Source: JBJMHZ01 sp045807125
GTDB lineage: Bacteria; Actinomycetota; Actinomycetes; JAWWOL01
NCBI GenBank assembly: GCA_045807125.1
Contig: JBJMHZ010000007.1
Span: forward strand, 18,850 to 82,849
DNA: 64,000 nucleotides
Reading direction: 5' to 3'
Shown: piece after piece, positions 17,578 to 26,234 of the stretch
How positions within the stretch are numbered: the first letter of the stretch is position 1
Layout: every line of letters starts with the position of its first letter
Program-made: the position numbers and the translations under genes
The notes under the pieces: generated by a model
The model's database searches: none
What the model was told of the DNA's origin: nothing
What the model saw: the letters and a program-made list of their open reading frames with translations, nothing else

Positions 17578-17624
17578 CCCGTCCGGCGGCCGTCCAGCCG
17601 ACACGCCGCAGGGCAAGTTTTTTT
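17572..17624 (+). terminator. Probable terminator of the kamDE-kal operon
   Basis: CGGCG (17584-17588) pairs with CGCCG (17604-17608), and CCCTG (17572-17576) can extend the stem with the adjacent CAGGG (17609-17613). Seven T residues follow at 17618-17624. A T run this long is rare in this window. Confidence 0.5.
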
Positions 17625-18057
17625 CCCGGGTTTTGCCTCGTGAAAGCGACCGCGCTGACCTGCGACGACGCGCGTTAGCGCAGGTCGGGGGCGTGTTGCA
17701 CGGGCGCCCGCCTCTTGGGTACGTTCCGTGCCGTCCACTCGGACGCCCACGTGGAAGTAGCAATCCGACTAGTGGCAAGCACTGGGTCCACGAGCCGTAC
17801 GCACCCCCCGTCGCACGGCCCGTCCCGCCAGGTCCAGCAGTTCGCCGCGAGTCGAGGTCGCACCGCCGCGTGGGTCGGAGTGAGACGAGTCCGGAGGGGG
17901 CCCGGGCGCCCAGTAGACAACGGCAGCGAGCCGCGCAGCCGGCAGGCCCGCTGTCGGTCCGAAGGGCGACCCGGGTCCACTTCCGTCCCCCTTGCCACCC
18001 CTTCGCCAGCCCTCGCAGCGGGGCCGGCCGCCCCTTCGCGGCGGCTAGCATGAGCGG
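17625..18057. other. 433 bp gap without a recognised gene, before lnt
   Basis: No frame gives a recognisable protein; the longest open frames have poor third-position bias. A perfect 8 bp inverted repeat, GACCTGCG and CGCAGGTC, lies at 17657-17664 and 17679-17686. The part from 17715 to 17830 is less GC-rich than its surroundings and holds GTGGA and TCCAC arms about 30 bases apart. It could be a leader RNA or promoter region of lnt, or a separate small RNA. No known RNA family was recognised. Confidence 0.5.
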
Positions 18058-19662
18058 GTGAGCCCTCCGACCGTCGCGCGCGATGCTCCGTCGCTGGCGC
18101 CGGTCGAGCGTCGCCGCCGACCCGCGGTGACCAGGGCGCTGACCCTCCGGGCACTGATCGCCGCGGCGGCGGGGCTGCTCGCCTTCCTCGCCTTCCCGCC
18201 GGTGGGTGCGTGGTGGGCGGCGCCGCTCGCCGTCGCCGCGCTCGTCCTGGTCGTCCGCGATCGCCGCCCCCGCGCGGCCTTCGGGCTCGGCACCGCGTTC
18301 GGCGTCGCGCTGTTCGTCCCGCTGCTGATCTGGATCGACACCCTCGGCGTCGACGTCTGGCTGGGCCTCGCAGTCGCGGAGGCGCTCTTCGTCGGCGCGC
18401 TCGGTGCCGCCGTCGCCGTCCTGCAGCGGCTGCCGGGCTGGCCGGCATGGGTCGCGGCCGCGTGGGTCGCCGACGAGGCGGTCCGCTCGCGGGTGCCGCT
18501 CGGCGGCTTCCCATGGGGCCGGCTCGCCTTCGCGCAGGCCGACGGGCCGCTGGTGCGCTATGCGGCCCTCGGGGGCGCGCCGCTCACCAGCTTCGTCGTC
18601 GCGCTCGCCGGCGCGCTGCTCGCCGCGGCCGCCCTGGCCGTCGTCCACCGCTCGGCGCGGCTGGCCGCCGGCGCGGCGCTGGCCGCGGCCGGGGTGGTCG
18701 CGGTCGCGCCGGCGATCCCGCTGCCGAGCGCCGGGCAGAGCGCCGGCGGGCCGGCGCTCGCCGTCGTCGCCGTCGTCCAGGGCAACGTGCCCCGCATCGG
18801 CCTCGACGCGTTCGCCCAGCGCTACGCCGTCGTCCGCAACCACGCGGCGACGGCCGAGGCCCTCGCGGCCGACGTCCGGGCCGGTCGTCGCCCCCGCCCC
18901 GACGTGGTCCTGTGGCCGGAGAACTCCAGCGACATCGACCCCGGCCGCGACCCCTACGTCGGTGCCCTGCTCGCCCAGGCCGTCGCCTCGACGGGCGTCC
19001 CCAACCTGGTCGGTGCGGTGATCGACGGGCCCGGGCCGCGCCAGGTGCGCAACGCCGGGCTGGTGTGGCTGCCGGGGCAGCAGCCGGTCCTCGGCTACGT
19101 GAAGCGGCACCTGGTGCCGTTCGGCGAGTACGTGCCGTACCGGGCCGAGCTGGGCTCGCTCATCGGCCGGCTGCGCCGGGTGCCGTACGACTTCGTGCCC
19201 GGGCGCGGCTCTGACACGGTGCAGCTCGGCGCCGTCCGGCTCTCCGACGTGATCTGCTACGAGGTGGCCTACGACGGCCTGGTGCGCGGCGACGTCCGCC
19301 GCGGCGGCCGGCTCATCGTCGTCCAGACCAACAACGCCACGTACGGCTACAGCGAGACCAGGCAGCAGCTCGCGATGGGCCGGCTGCGAGCGGTCGAGCA
19401 CGGACGGTCGGTCGCCGTCGCCGCGACGAGCGGGATCAGCGCGCTGATCGCGCCGGACGGCTCGGTGCTCGCCCGGTCCGAGGTCTTCACCCGCGCGGCG
19501 CTGGAGCGCCGGCTCCCGCTGCGTGACACGATCACCGTGGCGGACCACCTCGGCGCCTGGCCGGAGCTCGGGCTCTCGGCGCTCGGCGCGGTGGCCACCG
19601 GGGTCGCCGTGGCCGCCGCGATCGCCGCCGCGACGGCGCGGCGGCGGGGGAGGCCTGAGTGA
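18058..19662 (+). CDS. lnt: Apolipoprotein N-acyltransferase
   Basis: Adds the third acyl chain to lipoproteins at the membrane. 534 residues: N-terminal membrane helices to about residue 240, then a nitrilase-like domain. The catalytic triad is readable as E288 (WPENSS), K349 (YVKRHLVPFGEYVP) and C400 (DVICYEV). A last hydrophobic helix lies near the C-terminus. GTG at 18058 is used because the ATG at 18050 hits a stop after three codons. The following ppm1 start overlaps its stop, as in the mycobacterial locus where the two are fused. Confidence 0.93.
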   Translation: MSPPTVARDAPSLAPVERRRRPAVTRALTLRALIAAAAGLLAFLAFPPVGAWWAAPLAVAALVLVVRDRRPRAAFGLGTAFGVALFVPLLIWIDTLGVDVWLGLAVAEALFVGALGAAVAVLQRLPGWPAWVAAAWVADEAVRSRVPLGGFPWGRLAFAQADGPLVRYAALGGAPLTSFVVALAGALLAAAALAVVHRSARLAAGAALAAAGVVAVAPAIPLPSAGQSAGGPALAVVAVVQGNVPRIGLDAFAQRYAVVRNHAATAEALAADVRAGRRPRPDVVLWPENSSDIDPGRDPYVGALLAQAVASTGVPNLVGAVIDGPGPRQVRNAGLVWLPGQQPVLGYVKRHLVPFGEYVPYRAELGSLIGRLRRVPYDFVPGRGSDTVQLGAVRLSDVICYEVAYDGLVRGDVRRGGRLIVVQTNNATYGYSETRQQLAMGRLRAVEHGRSVAVAATSGISALIAPDGSVLARSEVFTRAALERRLPLRDTITVADHLGAWPELGLSALGAVATGVAVAAAIAAATARRRGRPE

Positions 19663-20450
19663 GCGCGACGTTCGACGACCTCGGCCGGGTGCTGGTCGTC
19701 ATCCCCACCTACGACGAGCGGGACAACGTGGAGGGCATCGTCGACCGGCTGCGCCGGGCGGTGCCCGAGGCGTCGGTGCTGGTCGTCGACGACGACAGCC
19801 CCGACGGCACCGGCGACGTCGCCGACGCGATCGCGGCCCGCGACCCGGCCGTCGCCGTGCTGCACCGGACCCGCAAGGACGGGCTCGGCGGCGCCTACAT
19901 CGCCGGCTTCGGCTGGGGGATCGAGCGGGGCTTCGACGTCCTCGTCGAGATGGACGCCGACGGCTCGCACTCGCCGGAGGAGCTGCCCAGGCTGCTGGCC
20001 GCGCTGCGCGACGCCGACCTGGTGCTCGGCTCCCGGTGGGTGCCGGGCGGCGAGGTGCGCAACTGGCCGCTCGCCCGCAAGCTGCTCTCCCGCGGCGGCA
20101 ACGCGTACGCCCGCGTGCTGCTCGGCGTCCCGCTGCACGACGCCACCGGCGGCTTCCGCGCCTTCCGGAGGAAGACCCTCGACGGCATCGACTACCGGCA
20201 GGTGGCCTCGCAGGGCTACTGCTTCCAGGTCGACCTCGCCTGGCGCTCGTGGCGGCGTGGCTTCCAGGTCACCGAGGTGCCCATCACGTTCGTCGAGCGG
20301 GAGCGCGGGCAGAGCAAGATGAGCCGGGCCATCGTGGGCGAGGCGCTGGTCCGGGTGACGCTGTGGGGCCTGGCGAGCCGGCGCTCCACCCGCGCGGAGG
20401 GCCCGGCGCGCGACGAGCCGGCCGCCCGCGAGGGCTCGGCCAGGGGCTGA
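19659..20450 (+). CDS. ppm1: Polyprenol-phosphate mannosyltransferase (GT2)
   Basis: A 263-residue GT2 glycosyltransferase that moves mannose from GDP-mannose to polyprenyl phosphate for protein O-mannosylation and cell-envelope glycans. Motifs: VIPTYDERDNVEGIV at the N-terminus, metal-binding VDDDSPDGT, EMDADGSHSPEELP and the RKTLDGIDY and SQGYCFQVDLAWR stretches. It lacks the C-terminal membrane helices of larger homologues and so is probably peripheral. GTG overlaps lnt by four bases, suggesting a two-protein Ppm/Lnt unit. Confidence 0.92.
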   Translation: MSATFDDLGRVLVVIPTYDERDNVEGIVDRLRRAVPEASVLVVDDDSPDGTGDVADAIAARDPAVAVLHRTRKDGLGGAYIAGFGWGIERGFDVLVEMDADGSHSPEELPRLLAALRDADLVLGSRWVPGGEVRNWPLARKLLSRGGNAYARVLLGVPLHDATGGFRAFRRKTLDGIDYRQVASQGYCFQVDLAWRSWRRGFQVTEVPITFVERERGQSKMSRAIVGEALVRVTLWGLASRRSTRAEGPARDEPAAREGSARG

Positions 20451-20463
20451 GGAGGCGATCGCC

Positions 20464-20985
20464 GTGGCCGCCGTCCTGCTCCTCGCGTTCCTCGTCGTCC
20501 CGATCGCGGAGATCTACGTCATCCTCCAGATCGGGCACGCGATCGGCGGATGGCAGACCCTCGGCCTGCTCATCGCGTGGAGCGCCCTCGGCGCCTGGCT
20601 GGTGCGGCGCGAGGGGCGGCGGGCCTGGGACGCGCTGCGCTCGGCGGCCGCCGACGGCCGGCTGCCGGGGCGGGAGGTCGCCGACGGCGCGCTGGTCCTG
20701 GCCGGCGGGGTGCTGCTGCTGACGCCGGGGTTCATCACCGACGCGGTGGGGCTGCTGCTCGTGCTGCCGTTCACCCGGCCGCTCGCCAGGCGGGCGGTCG
20801 TCGGGTGGGCCGCGCGGCGGGCGAGGCGGGCGGTCGGTCCCGGCGCGCCGATCCGGGTGCGGGTCCGGCGCGGGCCGGGCGCACCGTACGGGGATGCCGG
20901 CGCCGGCTACCGGGGTGACGGTGGGAGCCGCCCGCCGCAGGTCATCGAGGGCGAGACCGTGCGGCGCGACGACGAGGCGCCCTGA
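20464..20985 (+). CDS. fxsA: FxsA-family membrane protein
   Basis: A 173-residue membrane protein of the FxsA family (named for F-exclusion suppression). Typical segments are the first helix with IAEIYVILQIGHAIG, a charged loop RREGRRAWDAL, and LTPGFITDAVGLLLVLP. The tail after residue 115 is arginine- and glycine-rich and variable. Start GTG follows GAGGAGGCG. It ends the lnt-ppm1-fxsA run and converges on rbpA, the same order as in Streptomyces. Molecular role is unknown. Confidence 0.85.
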   Translation: MAAVLLLAFLVVPIAEIYVILQIGHAIGGWQTLGLLIAWSALGAWLVRREGRRAWDALRSAAADGRLPGREVADGALVLAGGVLLLTPGFITDAVGLLLVLPFTRPLARRAVVGWAARRARRAVGPGAPIRVRVRRGPGAPYGDAGAGYRGDGGSRPPQVIEGETVRRDDEAP

Positions 20986-21116
20986 GGGGACGGCGAACGA
21001 GGCGACCCGTCCGCCGCCGGCCGTACCTGCTCAGCCCGGTCCCCGGCGCAGTACGGCGTGCGGTGCTGATCGACTCGAGTGGGGCGAGGCTCGGCCTCGG
21101 ACGCCCGGGAGCGGGC

Positions 21117-21470
21117 TCAGGCGGACTTGCGCCGACCCGGCTGGTGCTCGTGCAGGACGGCGAGCCGCTCGGCGAGGACCTCCTCGAGGTCGTCGAGGGT
21201 GCGCCGCTCCATGAGCATGTCCCAGTGGGTACGAGCCGGCTTGGCCTGCTTGGGCTCGGGCTGCTCGCCGTCGACCATGAGCGCCGTGTCGCCGCAGACC
21301 TTGCACTCCCAGGTCGTGGGCACCTCGGCATCGGCGGCGAAGGGGACGGTGAAGTGGTGGCCTGCCGGGCAGTCGTACGCGACGACCTGCCGGGCGACGA
21401 ACTCGGTGTTGCGGTCGGTCTCGTAGCTGACCGCCCCGAGCCGGCTGCCGCGAAGGACACGATCGGCCAT
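21117..21470 (-). CDS. rbpA: RNA polymerase-binding protein RbpA
   Basis: A 117-residue actinobacterial transcription factor that binds RNA polymerase and group 1/2 sigma factors and helps open promoters. The N-terminal MADRVLRGSRLGAVSYETDR, the zinc-type knuckle region with YDCPAGHHF and WECKVCG, and the C-terminal sigma-interaction helix (THWDMLMERRTLDDLEEVLAERL in part) are all present. Length matches family. ATG follows GGAGG by 8 bases. A SigR-type promoter is seen upstream. Confidence 0.96.
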   Translation of the reverse strand: MADRVLRGSRLGAVSYETDRNTEFVARQVVAYDCPAGHHFTVPFAADAEVPTTWECKVCGDTALMVDGEQPEPKQAKPARTHWDMLMERRTLDDLEEVLAERLAVLHEHQPGRRKSA

Positions 21471-21517
21471 GAGTGGGCCTCCAGGTGGTCGCTGGGCGGG
21501 GCGGGGTCGAGCGGTTC

Positions 21518-21543
21518 AACGAGCGCCGTGGGTGAATGATTCC
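21518..21543 (-). promoter_or_regulatory. SigR-type promoter of rbpA
   Basis: On the minus strand the sequence reads GGAAT, 18 bases, GTT, exactly the -35/-10 pattern of Streptomyces SigR (disulfide stress) promoters. It lies about 50 bp before the rbpA ATG. In Streptomyces coelicolor rbpA is a known SigR target, which supports the call. Confidence 0.7.
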
Positions 21544-21591
21544 CCGTAGATGTCGTCGGCCAACCGAGGCGAGTAGTTGAGGAGGAGCCCC

Positions 21592-22059
21592 GTGCCGAAG
21601 CTGCCCGTTGCCGGCCGCGCCGCGAAGGGCACGGCGAGTCCGGCGAGCCTGGCGAGCCTGGCAAGCACGGCAAGCACGGACCCCGACGCCGCCGCGGTCG
21701 CGCTCGGCGCGCTCCGCGGCTCGCTGGGGGTGATCATGCTGGTCGCGCCTGGCCTGCTCCCGCGCCTGCTCGGCGCCGACAGGCGCACCGCCGCGCGGCT
21801 GTCGTACCTGACCCGCATGGTCGGCATCCGCGAGGTGGCGCTCGGTGCCGGTACCGTGCAGGCGGTGCGCCGCGGCACCGACGTCGGGTCCTGGCTCGTC
21901 GCGCAGGCGCTCTGCGATGCCGGGGACGGGCTCACCGTGCTCGGCGCGCTCTGTGCTGGCCGGGTCAACCGGCTGACCGGTGGGCTGATCGTGGCGAGCG
22001 CGGTGGCCGGGGCGGCCGGCGACGTCGTCATCCGGCAGCGGGGCCGCCGCGCCACCTGA
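21592..22059 (+). CDS. Small membrane protein of unknown function
   Basis: A 155-residue protein. The N-terminus has short repeated PASLASLAS units; three to four hydrophobic helices follow, with the stretches GSLGVIMLVAPGLLPRLLGA, RMVGIREVALGAG and GLIVASAVAGAAGDVV. The GIREVALG pattern occurs in DUF4267-like membrane proteins, so that family is my best guess. GTG at 21592 follows GGAGGAG. No clear partner; it is divergent from rbpA and upstream of an NlpC/P60 gene. Confidence 0.7.
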   Translation: MPKLPVAGRAAKGTASPASLASLASTASTDPDAAAVALGALRGSLGVIMLVAPGLLPRLLGADRRTAARLSYLTRMVGIREVALGAGTVQAVRRGTDVGSWLVAQALCDAGDGLTVLGALCAGRVNRLTGGLIVASAVAGAAGDVVIRQRGRRAT

Positions 22060-22159
22060 TCGCTGACCGATCACCCGAACGGCGGCGGCGGGCGTCCCGC
22101 GAGCGTGCCGACCACAACTCCTGTACCGGCAATGGGCACCAGTCACAGGAGGTCGGGCG

Positions 22160-23146
22160 TTGGGTGGCTCGGGCATGGGCTCCGGCAGGGTGCGGCGGCT
22201 GCTGACCGGCGCGACCGGGTCGGCGCTGGCCCTCGGGATGATCGCGACGATCGCCTCGGTGGGCCTGGCCGCGGCCGGTGGTGCGCGCAGCGGGCCGCCC
22301 AGGATCGCAGCGCCGGACGCGGCGGCCGGCCGGGTGCTCGCCGCGGCGCGCCGGCACGTCGGCGAGGCCTATCTGTACGGCGGGGCCGGCCCGGCCTCGT
22401 GGGACTGCTCGGGGCTCACCTCGGTGATGTGGCGCACCGCCGGCGGCGTCGCCGGCATCCCGCGGACGGCGCACGAGCAGCAGGCGTGGGCGACGCCGGT
22501 CACCGCGGCGGCTGCGCTGCCCGGCGACCTCGTGTTCTTCGGCCGGCCGGCGACCCACGTCGGCATCTACCAGGGCCGCGGCTGGATCATCGACGCCTCC
22601 TCGTCGCACCGCGCGATCGTCGAGCGCCCGCTCTGGACCAGCGCCGTGACGTACGGCCGGGTGCCGCGCCGGGGCGCGGCGGCGTCGGCGCCCGCTCCCG
22701 CTCCGGCACCTCCACCGCCCTCGCCGCCCTCGCCGCCCGCGTCGCACGCACCCGCTCCCTGGACCGGCCGGGTGCCGCCCACCGGCGGGCCGCTGGCCCG
22801 CGGGCTGGTCGCCGCGGCCAGGGCAGCGGTCGGCGCCCGGTACACGGTCGGCGGGACCGGCCCGGCGTACGACGACGGCGCGCTGATCGCCGTGCTGTGG
22901 CACCGCGTGAGCGGCCGGCAGGTGCCGGCAGGCCGGACCGCGCTGGCCCGCGCCACGGTGGCGATCCCGCGGTCGCTGCTGCGGCGCGGCGACGTGCTGA
23001 TCTACGGCGGCGCCGACGTCTGGCACGTCGGCATCTACGTCGGCGACGGCCGGATGGTCGATGCCTCGCGCTCCAGCGGCCGGGTCGTGCTGCGCCCGGT
23101 GCTGCCCAGCTCGCAGCTGCGCTACGGCCGGCTGCGGCGGCACTGA
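22160..23146 (+). CDS. Exported NlpC/P60 protein with two domains, the second inactive
   Basis: A 328-residue exported protein. Start is TTG at 22160, 6 bases after AGGAGGT; a membrane helix or signal peptide spans about residues 15-40. The first NlpC/P60 domain (about 52-160) has catalytic Cys83 in WDCSG and His133 in THVGIY, and should cut peptide stems of peptidoglycan. A Pro/Ala linker (about 170-195) leads to a second copy (200-325) where the Cys position reads YDDGAL, while the histidine stays in WHVGIY. The second domain is therefore probably non-catalytic and may bind wall peptides. Confidence 0.88.
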   Translation: MGGSGMGSGRVRRLLTGATGSALALGMIATIASVGLAAAGGARSGPPRIAAPDAAAGRVLAAARRHVGEAYLYGGAGPASWDCSGLTSVMWRTAGGVAGIPRTAHEQQAWATPVTAAAALPGDLVFFGRPATHVGIYQGRGWIIDASSSHRAIVERPLWTSAVTYGRVPRRGAAASAPAPAPAPPPPSPPSPPASHAPAPWTGRVPPTGGPLARGLVAAARAAVGARYTVGGTGPAYDDGALIAVLWHRVSGRQVPAGRTALARATVAIPRSLLRRGDVLIYGGADVWHVGIYVGDGRMVDASRSSGRVVLRPVLPSSQLRYGRLRRH

Positions 23147-23202
23147 CCCGAGCGCGCGAGACGATGCGGCCGGCCGGCGCGCCGCGATGCGACGATGGGG
23201 CC

Positions 23203-24354
23203 ATGGCAGGCGGGCTCCGGCGGATCGAGACCGACGTGGTCGTCGTCGGCCTGGGCGCCATGGGCAGCCAGGCCCTCTGGGCGCTGGCGCGGCGGGGCGT
23301 CGATGCGGTCGGGGTCGAGCAGTTCGAGCCGGGGCACGCGCGCGGGTCGAGCCACGGCGGGTCACGGATCATCCGGACCGCGTACTTCGAGGGCGCCGGG
23401 TACGTGCCGCTGGTGCGGCGGTCCTGGCAGCTCTGGCGCGAGCTGGAGGCCGAGAGCGGCGCCAGCCTGCTGACGGCGACCGGCATCGTCAACCTGGCAC
23501 CGGCGGGGACGGCCCTGCTGACCGGTGCCCTCGACGCGGCGCGCGCCCACGACCTGCCGGTCGAGCGCATCGGCGCGGGCGAGATCAGGGCCCGCTGGCC
23601 GCAGCACCTGATCGGCGACGACGTGGCGGCCGTGGTCGAGCGGGAGGGCGGGGTGCTGGCGCCCGAGCGGGCGATCGTCGCCGGCGTCGAGGCGGCCCGG
23701 CGGCGCGGCGCGCGGACGGTCACCGAGGCCACGGTCGGCGCGGTCGAGCGGCACGGCGAGGTCATGCACGTCACCGGCGGCGGCCTCGACGTGCGGGCGA
23801 GGCACGTCGTCGTCACCACCGGCGCGTGGATCGGGCACCTGGTGCCGGCCGTGGCGGCGTCGGTGCGGGTGATCCGGCGGGTGGTCGGCTGGTTCGCGGT
23901 CGGCGACCCGGTCGCGTACGCCTCCGACCGGTTCCCGGTCTTCATCCGCGACGACGGCGACGGGCCGATCTGGTACGGCTTCCCGACGCTCGACGGCGCG
24001 ACCCTCAAGCTGGCCGCTCACACGGGCAGCGGCTCCGACGAGCCGGCCGACCCGGTGGCGGGCGTGCGGCCGCCGGACGAGAAGGACGCCGACGCCCTCG
24101 CCCGGCTCGCCGCCCGGCTGCGCGGCCTCGGCACCGAGCCGGTCCGGATGGCCAGCTGCATGTACGCCATGACGCCGGACGAGCACTTCCTGGTCGGGCA
24201 GCGGGCCGACCTTCCGGGCGTGACCTTGCTGGGCGGCTTCTCCGGGCACGGCTTCAAGTTCGCCACCGCGCTGGGCGAGGCGGCGGCCGAGCTGGCGGTC
24301 GACGGGCGCACCGGCGCACCGATCGGCCCGTTCGACCCGCACCGGTTCGGCTGA
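23203..24354 (+). CDS. MSOX-type FAD-dependent amine oxidase (sarcosine/N-methyltryptophan oxidase-like)
   Basis: A 383-residue flavoprotein. The FAD-binding VVVGLGAMGSQA lies at residues 13-24, followed by the family's ARGSSHGGSRIIRTAY. The Cys in MASCMYAMTPDEHF (C319) sits where monomeric sarcosine oxidase covalently holds FAD. C-terminal FSGHGFKFATALGE is typical. It oxidizes a secondary N-methyl amino acid with oxygen; exact substrate is open. It begins a run of three genes with short gaps but unrelated products. Confidence 0.9.
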   Translation: MAGGLRRIETDVVVVGLGAMGSQALWALARRGVDAVGVEQFEPGHARGSSHGGSRIIRTAYFEGAGYVPLVRRSWQLWRELEAESGASLLTATGIVNLAPAGTALLTGALDAARAHDLPVERIGAGEIRARWPQHLIGDDVAAVVEREGGVLAPERAIVAGVEAARRRGARTVTEATVGAVERHGEVMHVTGGGLDVRARHVVVTTGAWIGHLVPAVAASVRVIRRVVGWFAVGDPVAYASDRFPVFIRDDGDGPIWYGFPTLDGATLKLAAHTGSGSDEPADPVAGVRPPDEKDADALARLAARLRGLGTEPVRMASCMYAMTPDEHFLVGQRADLPGVTLLGGFSGHGFKFATALGEAAAELAVDGRTGAPIGPFDPHRFG

Positions 24355-24387
24355 GCCTCGACCGCCCGGTGGAGAAGACTGGCCGGC

Positions 24388-25446
24388 ATGACGGACCAGC
24401 AGCCGCTGTCGGTCGGCCTGCTCGGGTACGGAATCGCCGGGGAGGTCTTCCACGCGCCGCTCCTCGCCGCGACGCCGGGGCTGCGCCTGGCCGCCGTCGT
24501 GACCGGCGACCCGCAGCGGCAGCGCCGGGCCCGCGCCCGGCATCCGGGCGCCGACGTCCTACCGAGCGCCGACGCGCTGTGGCACCGGCCGGGACGGCTG
24601 GATGTGGTCGTGGTCGCGACCACCAACCGTACCCACGTCGAGCTCGCCCTGGCAGCCCTGGCAGCCGGCAGCGCGGTCGTGGTCGACAAGCCGCTGGCGC
24701 CGACGGCCGCCGAGGGACGGCAGCTGCTCGCCGAGGCGGCGCGCCTGGGCGGGCGCCTCACCGTCTTCCAGAACCGGCGCTGGGACGGGGACTTCCTGAC
24801 CCTGCGGGCGCTGGCGGCCGACGGCGCGCTCGGGCGGGTGCTGCGGCTCGAGTCGCGCTTCGAGCGCTGGCGCCCGCAGGTGCGGCCGGGCTGGCGGGAG
24901 CTGCCCGACCCGGCCGAGGCCGGTGGCGCGCTCGCCGATCTCGGCGCGCACCTCATCGACCAGGCGCTGCAGCTCTCCGGGCCGGTGACGTCGGTCTACG
25001 CCGAGCTCGACCGCCGCCGGCCCGGCGCAGCCGTCGACGACGACGCGTTCGTCGCACTGACCCACGCCTCCGGGAGCCGCTCGCACCTGTGGATGAGCGC
25101 GGTCGCCGCGCAGCCAGGGCCGCGGCTGCGGGCGCTCGGCGACCGTGCCGCGTACGTCAAGGAGGGGCTGGACGGGCAGGAGGAGGCGCTGCGGTCGGGA
25201 GCGTCCCCTGCCGGCCCCGGATGGGGCACCGAGCCGCCCGAGCGGTGGGGGCTGCTCGGTGCCGGCGAGCGGCTGGAGCGGGTGCCGACGATCGCGGGGA
25301 ACTACCCGCGGTTCTACGCCGAGCTGGTCGCCGCGCTCCGCGGCGACGCGGCCCTGCCGGTCGACCCGCGCGACTCCGTCACCGTGCTGGAGCTGATCGA
25401 GGCGGCCCGCCGATCCGCCGCGAGCGGTGGGCCGGTGCGCCCATGA
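24388..25446 (+). CDS. Gfo/Idh/MocA-family oxidoreductase
   Basis: A 352-residue NAD(P)-dependent dehydrogenase of the YdgJ-like group. Rossmann site GLLGYGIAGEVFHAPLL is at residues 11-27, and the EKP-type motif reads VVDKPLAP near residue 100, with the conserved lysine. The C-terminal half carries the GGALADLGAHLIDQAL motif with the catalytic-region histidine. Probably acts on a sugar or inositol derivative. Its stop overlaps the start of the methyltransferase. Confidence 0.9.
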   Translation: MTDQQPLSVGLLGYGIAGEVFHAPLLAATPGLRLAAVVTGDPQRQRRARARHPGADVLPSADALWHRPGRLDVVVVATTNRTHVELALAALAAGSAVVVDKPLAPTAAEGRQLLAEAARLGGRLTVFQNRRWDGDFLTLRALAADGALGRVLRLESRFERWRPQVRPGWRELPDPAEAGGALADLGAHLIDQALQLSGPVTSVYAELDRRRPGAAVDDDAFVALTHASGSRSHLWMSAVAAQPGPRLRALGDRAAYVKEGLDGQEEALRSGASPAGPGWGTEPPERWGLLGAGERLERVPTIAGNYPRFYAELVAALRGDAALPVDPRDSVTVLELIEAARRSAASGGPVRP

Positions 25447-26234
25447 CGGTGCCGGACGTGATCGCGGCCCGGCTGCGCGCCGCCGGCTGCGTCTTCGCCG
25501 AGGACGAGGCGAGGCTGCTCGTCGAGTCGGCCGGCACGCCGGCCGAGCTGACCGCGATGGTCGGGCGGCGGGTCGCGGGGGAGCCGCTCGAGCACGTGCT
25601 CGGCTGGGCCGAGCTAGGCGGCGTGCGGGTGGCCGTCGGCCCCGGGGTCTTCGTGCCGCGCCGGCGCACCGAGCTGCTCGTGCGCGAGGCCGTCGCGACG
25701 ACCCGGCCGGGGGCCGTCGTCGTCGACCTCTGCTGCGGCGCCGGTGCGGTGGGTCTCGCCGTCGTCGCGGCGGTCCGTCCGGTGGAGCTGCACGCGGTCG
25801 ACGTCGACCCGGTGGCGGTGCGGTGCGCCAGGCGCAACCTCGCCGCGGTGGGTGGCAAAGTGCACCAGGGCGACCTGTACGGGCCGCTGCCGGCCGGACT
25901 GCGGGGGCGCATCGACGTGCTCGTCGCCAACGCGCCGTACGTGCCGAGCGGCGAGCTGCGGCTGATGCCGCCCGAGGCGCGGCTGCACGAGCCGCGGGTG
26001 GCCCTCGACGGCGGAGCCGACGGGCTCGAGCTCCACCGCCGGATAGCCGACGGGGCACCGCCGTGGCTGGCGCCGGGCGGGCATCTCCTGATCGAGACGA
26101 GCGAGCGGCAGGCGGCGCGCACCGCCGGCGCGCTCGCGGCAGCAGGGCTCGCCGCCCGGGTCACCGGACCCGACGAGGTGGGCGCCTGCGTGGCCATCGG
26201 GCGCCGGAGCGCTCAGTCGCGCACCTCGCCGTAG
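25443..26234 (+). CDS. PrmC-related N5-glutamine methyltransferase-like protein
   Basis: A 263-residue class I methyltransferase. Overall layout is that of PrmC/HemK: N-terminal helical domain to about residue 70 including VAGEPLEHVLGWAEL and FVPRRRTELLV, then SAM motif DLCCGAGAVGL. The catalytic NPPY of true release-factor methyltransferases is NAPY here, which marks the PrmC-related family of unknown substrate found in actinobacteria. It overlaps the upstream oxidoreductase gene by four bases and the convergent next gene by 22 bases. Confidence 0.85.
   Translation: MTVPDVIAARLRAAGCVFAEDEARLLVESAGTPAELTAMVGRRVAGEPLEHVLGWAELGGVRVAVGPGVFVPRRRTELLVREAVATTRPGAVVVDLCCGAGAVGLAVVAAVRPVELHAVDVDPVAVRCARRNLAAVGGKVHQGDLYGPLPAGLRGRIDVLVANAPYVPSGELRLMPPEARLHEPRVALDGGADGLELHRRIADGAPPWLAPGGHLLIETSERQAARTAGALAAAGLAARVTGPDEVGACVAIGRRSAQSRTSP

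Noticed and set aside
17633..18061. Open frames before lnt as possible small genes
   Set aside because: Third codon positions are not GC-biased, starts lack ribosome sites, and no protein family is recognised.
22057..22073. TGATCG-N5-CGATCA hairpin at the end of the small membrane protein gene
   Set aside because: Short stem without a T run, largely inside the stop region; not enough to call a terminator.
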